DNA of 35,700 bases from Ectopseudomonas mendocina (GTDB taxonomy: Bacteria > Pseudomonadota > Gammaproteobacteria > Pseudomonadales > Pseudomonadaceae), in NCBI RefSeq assembly GCF_007049795.1, contig NZ_SCFY01000035.1:1-35700 (forward strand), written 5' to 3'. Below are positions 17,801 to 27,406 of this stretch, one piece after another (positions within the stretch are counted from its first letter, which is position 1; every line of letters begins with the position of its first letter). A program made the position numbers and the translations under genes. The notes below the pieces were generated by a model. The model saw nothing but the letters and a program-made list of their open reading frames with translations. It searched no databases and was not told where the DNA came from.

Positions 17801-17851
17801 GGTCCGCTACGGATGTTTTACGCATCAACGCAGCATGCAACGGAGTCAATC

Positions 17852-18760
17852 ATGAGTTCAAATGCAGTCCTCGCCAAAGCCTCGCCGCTGGATGCCCTGC
17901 AGCGCTGGCTGCCCAAGCTGGTGCTGGCACCGAGCATGGTCATCGTGCTGGTGGGCTTCTACGGCTACATCGGCTGGACCTTCCTGCTGTCGTTCACCAA
18001 CTCGCGCTTCATGCCCAGCTACAACTTCGTCGGGCTGCAGCAGTATGCGCGTCTGTGGGACAACGACCGCTGGTGGGTGGCGAGCCAGAACCTGCTGGTC
18101 TTCGGCGGTTTGTTCATCGCCATCAGCCTGGCCATCGGCGTGCTGCTGGCGGTGCTGCTGGACCAGCGCATCCGCCGCGAAGGCTTTATCCGCACCATCT
18201 TTCTCTACCCCATGGCACTGTCGATGATCGTCACCGGCACCGCCTGGAAGTGGCTGCTCAACCCCGGCCTGGGCCTGGACAAATTGCTGCGTGACTGGGG
18301 CTGGGAGGGCTTTCGCTTCGACTGGCTGGTGGACCCGGATCGCGTCGTCTACTGCCTGGTGATGGCCGCCGTGTGGCAGTCCTCGGGTTTCGTCATGGCG
18401 CTGTTCCTTGCCGGGCTGCGCAGCGTCGATCAGTCGATCATCCGCGCGGCCCAGGTCGACGGTGCCAGCCTGCCGAGCATCTACCTGCGCATCGTCCTGC
18501 CGAGCCTCGGGCCGGTGTTCTTCAGTGCGCTGATGATCCTCGCGCATATCGCCATCAAGAGCTTCGACCTGGTCGCCTCGATGACCGCCGGTGGCCCTGG
18601 CTACGCCTCCGACCTGCCGGCGATGTTCATGTACGCCCACACCTTCACCCGAGGCCAGATGGGCCTCGGCGCCGCCAGCGCGATGCTGATGCTCGGCGCG
18701 GTGCTGGCGATCCTGGTGCCGTATCTGTATTCCGAACTGCGAGGCAAACGCCATGACTGA
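17852..18760 (+). CDS. gtsB: Glucose ABC transporter permease GtsB
   Basis: One of two inner-membrane permeases of the glucose importer, 302 residues, MalF-like. Several transmembrane segments are visible (for example LVLAPSMVIVLVGFYGYIGWTFLL near the N-terminus and MLMLGAVLAILVPYLY at the C-terminus). The cytoplasmic EAA loop that docks the ATPase reads IRAAQVDGASLPSIYLRIVLP. The ATG at 17852 follows GGAG by six bases; the longer upstream frame runs through repeat DNA and is rejected. It overlaps gtsC by eight bases, so the two permeases are coupled. Separated from gtsA by repeats, yet clearly the same transporter. Confidence 0.95.
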   Translation: MSSNAVLAKASPLDALQRWLPKLVLAPSMVIVLVGFYGYIGWTFLLSFTNSRFMPSYNFVGLQQYARLWDNDRWWVASQNLLVFGGLFIAISLAIGVLLAVLLDQRIRREGFIRTIFLYPMALSMIVTGTAWKWLLNPGLGLDKLLRDWGWEGFRFDWLVDPDRVVYCLVMAAVWQSSGFVMALFLAGLRSVDQSIIRAAQVDGASLPSIYLRIVLPSLGPVFFSALMILAHIAIKSFDLVASMTAGGPGYASDLPAMFMYAHTFTRGQMGLGAASAMLMLGAVLAILVPYLYSELRGKRHD

Positions 18761-19631
18761 TTCCGTGCTCGATGCGCGTCTGGCGCCACATCCAGTGTCT
18801 CGGGTGAGGGCCTTCAGCCTCAGCCGCCTGGCCATCCACACCACCCTGATCCTGGCCTGCGCGGTGTACCTGGTGCCGCTGCTGGTGATGCTGCTGACCA
18901 GCTTCAAGACCCCCGACGACATCCGCAGCGGCAACCTGCTGTCGATCCCGGATGTGTTCACCGTCATCGGCTGGGTCAAGGCCTGGGACGGCGTCGGCGG
19001 CTACTTCTGGAACTCGGTGAAGATCACCATCCCGGCGGTGTTGATCTCCACGCTGCTCGGCGCGCTGAACGGCTACGTGCTGGCCATGTGGCGCTTTCGC
19101 GGCTCGCAGCTGTTCTTCGGCCTGCTGCTGTTCGGCTGCTTCCTGCCGTTCCAGGTGATACTGCTGCCGGCGTCCTTCACCCTCGGCCAGCTCGGCCTGG
19201 CCAACACCACCGAAGGCCTGGTGCTGGTGCATGTGGTCTACGGCCTGGCCTTCACCACGCTGTTCTTCCGCAACTTCTACGTGAGCATTCCCGAGGCCTT
19301 GGTGCGTGCCGCGCGCCTCGATGGCGCCGGCTTCTTCACCATCTTCGGACGCATCCTGCTGCCGATGTCGGTGCCGATCATCATGGTCTGCCTGATCTGG
19401 CAGTTCACCCAGATCTGGAACGACTTCCTCTTCGGCGTGGTGTTCGCCAGCGGCGACACCCAGCCGATCACCGTGGCGCTGAACAACCTGGTCAATACCA
19501 GCACCGGAGCCAAGGAATACAACGTCGACATGGCCGCCGCGATGATCGCCGGGCTGCCCACGCTGCTGGTCTACATCCTGGCCGGCAAATACTTCCTGCG
19601 CGGTCTCACTGCCGGCTCGGTGAAAGGCTGA
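18753..19631 (+). CDS. gtsC: Glucose ABC transporter permease GtsC
   Basis: Second permease, 292 residues, MalG-like. It has about six transmembrane helices, beginning with LAIHTTLILACAVYLVPLLVMLLTSF and followed by the periplasmic FKTPDDIRSGN, a very typical MalG-family motif. The EAA loop is VRAARLDGAGFFTIFGRILLP. It forms the membrane channel with GtsB. The start lies inside the end of gtsB (8-base overlap); gtsD follows after 24 bases. Nothing is missing relative to the family. Confidence 0.95.
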   Translation: MTDSVLDARLAPHPVSRVRAFSLSRLAIHTTLILACAVYLVPLLVMLLTSFKTPDDIRSGNLLSIPDVFTVIGWVKAWDGVGGYFWNSVKITIPAVLISTLLGALNGYVLAMWRFRGSQLFFGLLLFGCFLPFQVILLPASFTLGQLGLANTTEGLVLVHVVYGLAFTTLFFRNFYVSIPEALVRAARLDGAGFFTIFGRILLPMSVPIIMVCLIWQFTQIWNDFLFGVVFASGDTQPITVALNNLVNTSTGAKEYNVDMAAAMIAGLPTLLVYILAGKYFLRGLTAGSVKG

Positions 19632-19655
19632 TGCCTTCAAGATTGGAGAAATGAA

Positions 19656-20801
19656 ATGGCTACCCTCGAACTGCGCAACGTCAACAAATCCTATGGCAGC
19701 GGCCTGGCGGACACCCTGAAGAACATCGAACTGGCCATCGACTCCGGCGAGTTCCTGATCCTGGTCGGCCCCTCCGGCTGCGGCAAATCCACCCTGATGA
19801 ACTGCATCGCCGGCCTGGAGGGCATCAGTGGCGGGGCGATCCTGGTCGATGGCGCCGACATCAGCGGCATGAGCCCCAAGGATCGCGACATCGCCATGGT
19901 GTTTCAGTCCTACGCGCTGTACCCGACCATGACGGTGAAGGACAACATCGCCTTCGGCCTGAAGATGCGCAAGCTGCCGCCGACCGAGATCGAGGCCGAG
20001 GTGGCACGCGTGGCCAAGCTGCTGCAGATCGAGCATCTGCTATCGCGCAAGCCCGGCCAGCTCTCCGGCGGCCAGCAGCAGCGCGTGGCCATGGGCCGGG
20101 CGCTGGCGCGGCGGCCGAAGATCTACCTGTTCGACGAACCGCTGTCGAACCTCGACGCCAAGCTGCGTGTGGAGATGCGCACCGAAATCAAGCTGATGCA
20201 CCAGCGCCTGAAGACCACCACCGTGTACGTCACCCATGACCAGATCGAGGCCATGACCCTGGGCGACAAGGTGGCGGTGATGAAGGACGGCATCATTCAG
20301 CAGTTCGGTACCCCGCAGGAAATCTACAACGACCCGGCCAACCAGTTTGTCGCCAGCTTCATCGGTTCGCCGCCGATGAACTTCATCCCGCTGCGCACGC
20401 AGGTGCGTGATGGTCAGTGCTTTGGGCTGCTTGATTCGGGGCAGGCGCGCTGCGAGCTGCCGCTTGGCGCGGCGGCCGAGCTGGAAGGACGCGAGCTGAT
20501 CCTCGGCGCGCGCCCCGAGCAGATCCAGCTGGCCGGCGCCGGTTCGACGCTGCCGAGCCTGCGCGCCGAGGTCGAGGTGGTCGAGCCGACCGGTCCGGAC
20601 ACCCTGGTGTTCGTCAGCCTCAACCAGACCAAAGTGTGCTGCCGCCTGGCCCCGGACGCTGCGCCGCAGGCCGGCAGCAGCCTCGACCTGCAGTTCGATC
20701 CGGCGCGCGTGTTGCTGTTCGACGCCAGCAGCGGCGAGCGCCTGCGCCCGGGAAAGCGCCAGGCCACTGACAACAAGGTGGCCCAGTTCAAGCTCGGTTA
20801 G
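19656..20801 (+). CDS. gtsD: Glucose ABC transporter ATPase GtsD
   Basis: Energises the GtsABC importer by ATP hydrolysis on the cytoplasmic side; 381 residues, MalK/UgpC class. Walker A is GPSGCGKST (38-46), Q-loop Gln84, signature LSGGQ (136-140), Walker B IYLFDEP (156-162) and switch His194 in YVTHDQ. The C-terminal third carries the MalK-type regulatory OB-like domain (FIGSPPMNFIPL, LGARPEQIQL, VEVVEPTGPDTLVFV). It has its own ribosome binding site (GGAG) in the 24-base gap after gtsC. In other bacteria this ATPase class serves several sugar transporters, so it could also serve another importer. Confidence 0.95.
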   Translation: MATLELRNVNKSYGSGLADTLKNIELAIDSGEFLILVGPSGCGKSTLMNCIAGLEGISGGAILVDGADISGMSPKDRDIAMVFQSYALYPTMTVKDNIAFGLKMRKLPPTEIEAEVARVAKLLQIEHLLSRKPGQLSGGQQQRVAMGRALARRPKIYLFDEPLSNLDAKLRVEMRTEIKLMHQRLKTTTVYVTHDQIEAMTLGDKVAVMKDGIIQQFGTPQEIYNDPANQFVASFIGSPPMNFIPLRTQVRDGQCFGLLDSGQARCELPLGAAAELEGRELILGARPEQIQLAGAGSTLPSLRAEVEVVEPTGPDTLVFVSLNQTKVCCRLAPDAAPQAGSSLDLQFDPARVLLFDASSGERLRPGKRQATDNKVAQFKLG

Positions 20802-20804
20802 CCA

Positions 20805-20866
20805 TGTAGCCCGGATGCAGTCCGGAGTCTGCCCAACCAACCTCCCCGGATTACATCCGGGCTACA
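20805..20866. repeat. TGTAGCCCGGATG-family extragenic palindrome
   Basis: TGTAGCCCGGATG (20805-20817) is mirrored perfectly by CATCCGGGCTACA (20854-20866), and the pairing continues inward with few mismatches. It lies four bases after the gtsD stop, between gtsD and lamB. A half copy, GCATCCGGGCTACA, occurs at 23810-23823. Confidence 0.8.
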
Positions 20867-20924
20867 GGGTGCAACAAAGGCAATGAAAAAACCGTCGCTG
20901 CGGCGGTGATCCGCAGCATCGCTC

Positions 20925-20935
20925 AATAAAAACAA
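20925..20935 (+). promoter_or_regulatory. Hfq/Crc A-rich motif at the lamB start
   Basis: AATAAAAACAA is a perfect AANAANAANAA series. It ends two bases before the AGGAG ribosome binding site (20938-20942) of the porin gene. With the sites at acsA and gtsA it suggests shared catabolite repression. Confidence 0.65.
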
Positions 20936-20947
20936 TCAGGAGCAACG

Positions 20948-22186
20948 ATGAAGACCACACAGCAAATCCTCACCTGTTCTGTCGGCGTTCCCTGCCTGCT
21001 GGCACTGGCCTTGGCCACGACGCAGGCACAGGCTGTCGAGTTCAGCGGCTATGTGCGCAGCGGTATCGGCGGCGCGGATACCGGCGGCACGCAGCAGTGT
21101 TTCCAGTTGCCGGGCGCACAGTCCAAATATCGGCTTGGTAACGAGTGCGAGCAGTACATCGAACTGGACCTACGCCAGGACTTGTTTCGCCTGGACGACG
21201 GCTCGGTGATCAGCGTCGAGGGCATGGCCCAGCTCTACAACCAGTACGACCGCACGCCCAAGTTCACCGGCGATTATGGTTTCGCGCGGATGAACCAGAT
21301 GTATGCGGAGTGGAGCAACATGCCGGTGCTCAACGGCGGTTCGCTGTGGGCCGGGCGGCGCTTCTACAAGCGGAACGACATCCACATCTCCGACTTCTAC
21401 TACTGGAACCAGAGCGCCACCGGTTTCGGTATCGACGAGATGAAAATCGGCGACCTCAAGTACAGCTACGTGTTCTCGCGCAAGGACAACTACGACCAGG
21501 AGCCCTATATCAACCGCCACGATTTCAACGTCGGCGGTTTCCAGGTCAATCCGGGTGGCGAGGTGGAAGTGGGCGTCAGCTACATCGACAAACCGGACAG
21601 CACCGACAGTCACAGTGGCTGGGCGGTGACCGCGCAACACAAACAGCAGGACTTCCTCGGTGGGGTCAACACCGTCGCCCTGCAATACGGTCGCGGGCCG
21701 GGTACCGCGCTGGGCTACACCGGTGATCCGACTCTCGACAGCAGCAACAGCAGCTGGCGCCTGGTGGAGTTCTTCGACTTCCAGATGACCCCACGCCTTG
21801 GCGGTCAGGTGCAGGTGGTCTACCAGAAGGACAAGCGCCCGGATGGTGCGGATCAGAACTGGCTGTCCATCGGTGGCCGCACCAGCTACGCCTTCACCGA
21901 GCAGTTCAAGCTGGTCGGCGAGATCGGTCGCGATCAGGTCGAGGCGCCCGGCGGTACGCGCAAGCTGACCAAGTTCACCATCGCGCCGACCTGGTCGCCA
22001 TCCGGCCCCGGTTTCTGGGAACGTCCGGAAATCCGCCTGTACTACACCTACGCCAGCTGGAACCGCGCCGCGCAACAGGCTGCCAACCTGTTGGCCGACG
22101 GCTCGGCCTTATCCGAGAACGGCGCCTTCGGCAGCGCACGTAACGGCTCCAACTTCGGCGTGCAGGTGGAGTACTGGTGGAAGTAG
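20948..22186 (+). CDS. lamB: LamB-family sugar porin (maltoporin type)
   Basis: Outer-membrane 18-strand sugar porin, 412 residues. The signal peptide ends near TTQAQA (about 29). The mature start VEFSGYVRSGIG and the block QQCFQLPGAQSKYRLGNECE are near-identical in pattern to E. coli LamB, as are LWAGRRFYKRNDIHISDFYYW and the C-terminus FWERPEIRLYYTYASWN, then FGVQVEYWWK with the aromatic last strand. This is not OprB, the carbohydrate porin that follows gtsD in P. aeruginosa and P. putida. In context it probably brings glucose, maltodextrins or related sugars to the GtsA binding protein. It may use its own promoter after the repeat at 20805-20866. Confidence 0.93.
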   Translation: MKTTQQILTCSVGVPCLLALALATTQAQAVEFSGYVRSGIGGADTGGTQQCFQLPGAQSKYRLGNECEQYIELDLRQDLFRLDDGSVISVEGMAQLYNQYDRTPKFTGDYGFARMNQMYAEWSNMPVLNGGSLWAGRRFYKRNDIHISDFYYWNQSATGFGIDEMKIGDLKYSYVFSRKDNYDQEPYINRHDFNVGGFQVNPGGEVEVGVSYIDKPDSTDSHSGWAVTAQHKQQDFLGGVNTVALQYGRGPGTALGYTGDPTLDSSNSSWRLVEFFDFQMTPRLGGQVQVVYQKDKRPDGADQNWLSIGGRTSYAFTEQFKLVGEIGRDQVEAPGGTRKLTKFTIAPTWSPSGPGFWERPEIRLYYTYASWNRAAQQAANLLADGSALSENGAFGSARNGSNFGVQVEYWWK

Positions 22187-22220
22187 AGCGCTCCCAGGAT
22201 GTGCGCGCTTTAAATCAGTC

Positions 22221-22282
22221 GGTGCGCATGGCGCACCCTACGTAGGTGGCGCAGGTCATCCGTAGGGTGCGCTGTGCGCACC
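22221..22282. repeat. GGTGCGCA/GTAGGGTGCGC inverted repeat
   Basis: Two 22-base arms (22221-22242 and 22261-22282) are reverse complements with two mismatches. Each includes GTAGGGTGCGC on one strand. The same element, with perfect 21-base arms, is at 31915-31976. It sits between the convergent lamB and MocR genes and could end both transcripts. Confidence 0.8.
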
Positions 22283-22287
22283 AGGCG

Positions 22288-23763
22288 TCAGAGCAACCCC
22301 GCCACCAGGCGCCCGAGTACTTCCATGGCCTGTTCGCTGCGTGGGCTCCATGGGTGGCCGTAGTTCAGTCGCGCGCAGTGGCGAAAGCCCTGGCTGGCGG
22401 AGAAGATCGGCCCCGGCGCCAGGCTGATGCCCTGGGCCAGCGCCAGGCGCAGCAGTTGCAGCGAGTCCAGGCGCTCGGGGAATTCGAACCAGAGGAAGTA
22501 GCCACCCGAAGGCCTCGTCACCCGCGTGCTGGCGGGAAAGTGTCGGGCGGCGGAGGCGAGCATCGCGCTCTGTTGCATTTCCAGGGCGTGGCGCAGCTTG
22601 CGCAGGTGACGGTCGTAGCCACCGTGCTGCAGGTAGTCGGCCAGCGCCGCCTGTGCCGGCACCGACGGGGAGATAGTGGTCATCAGCTTGAGCCGGGCGA
22701 TCTGCTCGGCATAGCGCCCGCCGGCCACCCAGCCAATGCGATAACCCGGCGCCAGACTCTTGGAGAAGGAGCTGCAATGCATCACCAGCCCTTCGCGGTC
22801 AAAGCTCTTCACCGGTTTGGGCGGGTGACTGCCGAAGTACAGCTCGGCGTACACGTCGTCCTCGATCAGCGGTACCTGATGCTCGACCAGCAGCTCATAC
22901 AGCGCCTGCTTCTTGGTCTCGCTCATGCTGGCGCCGAGCGGGTTCTGCAGGCTGCTCATGAACCAGCAGGCCTTGATCGGCAGTTGCTTGAGGCTATCGG
23001 ACAGGGCACCCAGGTCGATGCCCTCGCGCGGGTGCACGGGGATTTCCACGGCCTTGAGCTGCAGGCGCTCCAGCACCTGCAGGCAGGCGTAGAAGGTGGG
23101 GGACTCGATGGCCACCAGGTCGCCTGGTTGGGTCACGCACTGCAGGCAGAGGTTGAGCGCCTCCATGGCGCCGTTGCTGATCACCAGCTCCTCCATCGGC
23201 AGCATCACGCCGCTGACCATGTAGCGCAGGGCGATCTGCCGGCGCAGGTCGGCGTTGCCGGCGGTCATGTCGGCGATGATCTCGTGCGGCGAGAGCATGC
23301 GCAGCGCGTGCGCCATGCTTTTGGCCAGACGCGGCAGCGGGAACAGGTCGGGGCTGGGGAAGGCCGAGCCGAAGGGTACGGTATGCGGGTCCTTCAGCGA
23401 GGCGAGCACGGAGAACACCAGTTCGCTGACATCGACTTCGGTGGTTTGCGCCGCGTGGGCGGTCAGTTCCGGTTCGTGCAGCGGGCGCTTGGCGTGTTCG
23501 CGGACGAAATAGCCGGAACGCGCGCGGGCCTGGATCAGGCCGCGATCCTCCAGCAGGTAGTAGGCCTGGAACACGGTGGACGGGCTGACGCCGTAGGTGC
23601 GACTGGCATGGCGCACCGAGGGCACTTTCTCACCGGGGCCGAGTACGCCGGTACGGATCAGCTCGGCGATCTCGTCGGCAAATTTTTCGTAGCGTTTCAT
23701 CCTGTCCTGGTTCACCGCCGCAAAGGGTACGGGCGAATACTTTACGGGGTGAGCGGCAGACAT
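22288..23763 (-). CDS. MocR-type regulator (GntR winged helix fused to aminotransferase fold)
   Basis: A 491-residue regulator. An N-terminal GntR-type winged helix (about 25-95; GEKVPSVRHASRTYGVSPSTV) is followed by a fold-type I aminotransferase domain (about 120-490). PLP-binding residues are visible: Lys335 in SSFSKSLAPGYRIGW, with Arg342 nearby, Asp/Tyr in EDDVYAELYFG, and NP in SSLQNPLG. MocR proteins use PLP adducts as effectors to control amine, vitamin B6 or amino acid genes. The ATG at 23763 has GAGG seven bases upstream; a second ATG at 23700 (MKRYEKFAD) would also give a complete domain and may be the annotated start elsewhere. No target gene is adjacent, and ccoG lies upstream on the same strand. 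Confidence 0.92.
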   Translation of the reverse strand: MSAAHPVKYSPVPFAAVNQDRMKRYEKFADEIAELIRTGVLGPGEKVPSVRHASRTYGVSPSTVFQAYYLLEDRGLIQARARSGYFVREHAKRPLHEPELTAHAAQTTEVDVSELVFSVLASLKDPHTVPFGSAFPSPDLFPLPRLAKSMAHALRMLSPHEIIADMTAGNADLRRQIALRYMVSGVMLPMEELVISNGAMEALNLCLQCVTQPGDLVAIESPTFYACLQVLERLQLKAVEIPVHPREGIDLGALSDSLKQLPIKACWFMSSLQNPLGASMSETKKQALYELLVEHQVPLIEDDVYAELYFGSHPPKPVKSFDREGLVMHCSSFSKSLAPGYRIGWVAGGRYAEQIARLKLMTTISPSVPAQAALADYLQHGGYDRHLRKLRHALEMQQSAMLASAARHFPASTRVTRPSGGYFLWFEFPERLDSLQLLRLALAQGISLAPGPIFSASQGFRHCARLNYGHPWSPRSEQAMEVLGRLVAGLL

Positions 23764-23809
23764 GGCAGTGCCTCGTGAAGGGGGGACGTATCTCGAATCG
23801 CCCAGGATT

Positions 23810-23934
23810 GCATCCGGGCTACAACGCTTGCTCCCCTCTCCCATTCATGGGAGAGGGGCCGGGGGAGAGGGTTAGATACATCTCCGTGTAACCGTTATCC
23901 CTCTCCCTAGCCCTCTCCCCGTGGGGGAGAGGGG
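23810..23934. repeat. Cluster of dispersed repeats between ccoG and the MocR gene
   Basis: Contains the half element GCATCCGGGCTACA (23810-23823), a 12-bp palindrome CCCCTCTCCCAT/ATGGGAGAGGGG (23833-23858) and a CCCTCTCCCTAGCCCTCTCC unit whose last arm CCCTCTCCCC (23911-23920) pairs with GGGGAGAGGG (23924-23933). Such CCCTCTCCC arrays are common extragenic repeats in proteobacteria. The last hairpin follows the ccoG stop and may terminate it. Confidence 0.72.
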
Positions 23935-23983
23935 ATTGATCGTGTCCACCTTTCGTTAGGTGAACAGCACGGTTTACTGCGAC

Positions 23984-25396
23984 TCAACGCAGCGGCGCCA
24001 AGAAGGTGCTCTTGGTGCTCACATGGCTCTGCGAATCGGCCTTGTCGCGCACTTCGAAACGCAGGGTCTGCGGCCCGGCAGCGTTGTGCGAGGCCGTCAG
24101 CGCGACGCTTACCGGCAGGTCGCGAATCTCCCCCGGCGCCAGGTTCAGTGTGCTCGGGCCATGCAGTTCGAAGTCGCCGTGCTCGACCAGGCTGATGGCA
24201 TAGCTGCGCGGCTGCTGGGTCTTGTTGATGATCTTCAGGCTGTAGATGTTCTCGATCTGGCCCAGTGCGTTCTCGCGGAACAGGCCACGGTCGCGGGTCA
24301 CGTCCAGCGAGATCAGCGGGCGTTCGGCCAGGGCCCAGACGAAGGCGCCGATCATCACCGCCAGCATCGCCGCGTAGCCGATCAGGCGAGGACGCAACCA
24401 GTGGGTCTTGCCGCCGTCCAGCTCATTCTCCGAGCTGTAGCGCACCAGGCCACGGTCATAGCCGAGCTTGTCCATGATGCTGTCACAGGCATCGACGCAG
24501 GCGCCGCAGCCGATGCACTCCAGTTGCAGGCCGTCGCGGATGTCGATGCCGGTGGGGCAGACCTGCACGCACATCGTGCAGTCGATGCAATCGCCCAGGC
24601 CTTCGGCCTTGTAGTCGGCGTCCTTGCGGCGCGGGCCACGGTTTTCGCCACGGGCGGCGTCGTAGGAGATGACCAGCGTATCGCTGTCGAACATCACGCT
24701 CTGGAAGCGCGAGTAGGGGCACATGTCGCGGCATACCTTTTCGCGCAGCCAGCCGGCGTTGATGTAGGTGGCAGCAGTGAAGAACAGTACCCAGAACGCC
24801 GTGGTGGCACCGACTTCGAAGGTCGCCAGGTCCACTGTCAGTTGGCGCACCGGAGTGAAGTAGCCGACGAAGGCCAGGGCCGTGACCAGGCTGACCGCGA
24901 GCCACAGGCCGTGCTTGGCGCTGCGCCGGGCCAGTTTTTGCAGCGACCAGGGCGCGGCGTCGAGCTTGATGCGCTGGCCGCGGTCGCCCTCGGTGATCTG
25001 CTCCACGCGCATGAACACCCAGGTCCATACGCTCTGCGGGCAGGCGTAGCCGCACCAGACGCGGCCAGCGAGTACGGTGATGAAGAACAGGCCGAAGGCG
25101 GCGATGATCAGGATGGCCGAAAGCAGGATGAAATCCTGCGGCCAGAAGGTCGCGCCGAAGATATGGAACTGGCGGTTATCCAGATCCCAGAGCACGGCTT
25201 GGCGGCCGTTCCAATCGATCCAGGCGGTGCCGAAGAACAGCAGGAACAGTAGGCCGGCGCCGAGCAGACGGAGGTTGCGAAAACGCCCGGTGAAGCTGCG
25301 CGTGTGGATCGGGCCGCCGGCCTGGGCCGGTGTTAGGCGGATGGGTTTGCTCGGGTCGATGGTCTCGACGCTGCGCACGGGGATCAGATCGGTCAT
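23984..25396 (-). CDS. ccoG: Cytochrome c oxidase accessory protein CcoG (copper reductase)
   Basis: Inner-membrane polyferredoxin of 470 residues, needed for assembly of cbb3-type cytochrome oxidase; family members reduce Cu(II) to Cu(I). It has membrane helices at about 42-58, 88-110, 162-182, 196-212 and 338-356, a CGYACPQSVWTW motif (C115, C119), CRDMCPYSRFQ (C222, C226), two ferredoxin clusters (C270/273/276/280 and C294/297/300/304, CxxCxxCxxxCP style) and a periplasmic C-terminal immunoglobulin-like domain. The ATG has TGAGGG upstream. It is here without ccoNOP, ccoHIS or anr, so it is either a detached or an additional copy. Its upstream region shares a mirrored element with cysI. Confidence 0.95.
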   Translation of the reverse strand: MTDLIPVRSVETIDPSKPIRLTPAQAGGPIHTRSFTGRFRNLRLLGAGLLFLLFFGTAWIDWNGRQAVLWDLDNRQFHIFGATFWPQDFILLSAILIIAAFGLFFITVLAGRVWCGYACPQSVWTWVFMRVEQITEGDRGQRIKLDAAPWSLQKLARRSAKHGLWLAVSLVTALAFVGYFTPVRQLTVDLATFEVGATTAFWVLFFTAATYINAGWLREKVCRDMCPYSRFQSVMFDSDTLVISYDAARGENRGPRRKDADYKAEGLGDCIDCTMCVQVCPTGIDIRDGLQLECIGCGACVDACDSIMDKLGYDRGLVRYSSENELDGGKTHWLRPRLIGYAAMLAVMIGAFVWALAERPLISLDVTRDRGLFRENALGQIENIYSLKIINKTQQPRSYAISLVEHGDFELHGPSTLNLAPGEIRDLPVSVALTASHNAAGPQTLRFEVRDKADSQSHVSTKSTFLAPLR

Positions 25397-25478
25397 TTAG
25401 TTGCCCTCATCAGGCGTTTATTCAGGCTGGCGCCATGATCCGAGGGCAACTGATCGCAATACAGACTCAGGTTTTCGA

Positions 25479-25663
25479 TAAAAAAGCGGATCAGATGATC
25501 ACGTTGGACGTAGGGAAAAATGCCAGAAAGCTCGCCAGGCCCTGCCATTTCTGGCGTCTGGAGCTTTACTGTCTGGCTGTGTAACGGATGCCCTGCGACA
25601 TCGCGCCACGCCAATCAGTGACCTGCGCCGGCCACTGTCATACCCATCTGATCCGCTTTTTTA
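25479..25663. promoter_or_regulatory. Perfect 19-bp inverted repeat between divergent ccoG and cysI
   Basis: TAAAAAAGCGGATCAGATG (25479-25497) is repeated exactly, inverted, at 25645-25663, with 147 bases between. The near ends lie 82 bases from the ccoG start and 75 from the cysI start, so each gene sees the same sequence at nearly the same distance and orientation. Inside is an 8-bp pair GCCAGAAA/TTTCTGGC (25522-25529, 25548-25555). No ORF with coding character lies in the 342-base gap 25397-25738. A duplicated operator or promoter element is the simplest reading; a 185-bp miniature transposon is possible, but no target-site duplication is visible. Confidence 0.6.
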
Positions 25664-25738
25664 AGGCTTTTCTGGCGCTGTTTTCAGTGCACACCTGGCA
25701 GGCATAGTCGACGCCCCGTGACCAGGAGGCCTGCCTGC

Positions 25739-27402
<1,664 letters not shown>

Positions 27403-27406
<4 letters not shown>

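Noticed and set aside
17750..17852. Longer gtsB start at 17750
   Set aside because: The extension is read from dispersed repeat DNA and gives an Arg-rich peptide unlike GtsB; GGAG precedes ATG 17852.
18645..20036. 463-codon minus-strand frame opposite gtsB-gtsC-gtsD
   Set aside because: Lies wholly over conserved transporter genes on the other strand; composition typical of antisense frames.
22246..23778. 510-codon plus-strand frame opposite the MocR gene
   Set aside because: The minus strand encodes a complete GntR-aminotransferase protein; the plus frame has no motif.
23829..23935. CRISPR-like array of CCCTCTCCC units
   Set aside because: Units are short, irregular and palindromic, with no equal spacers; it is a known style of extragenic repeat.
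23960..25252. 430-codon plus-strand frame opposite ccoG
   Set aside because: CcoG with all cysteine clusters is on the minus strand; the plus frame is an antisense artefact.
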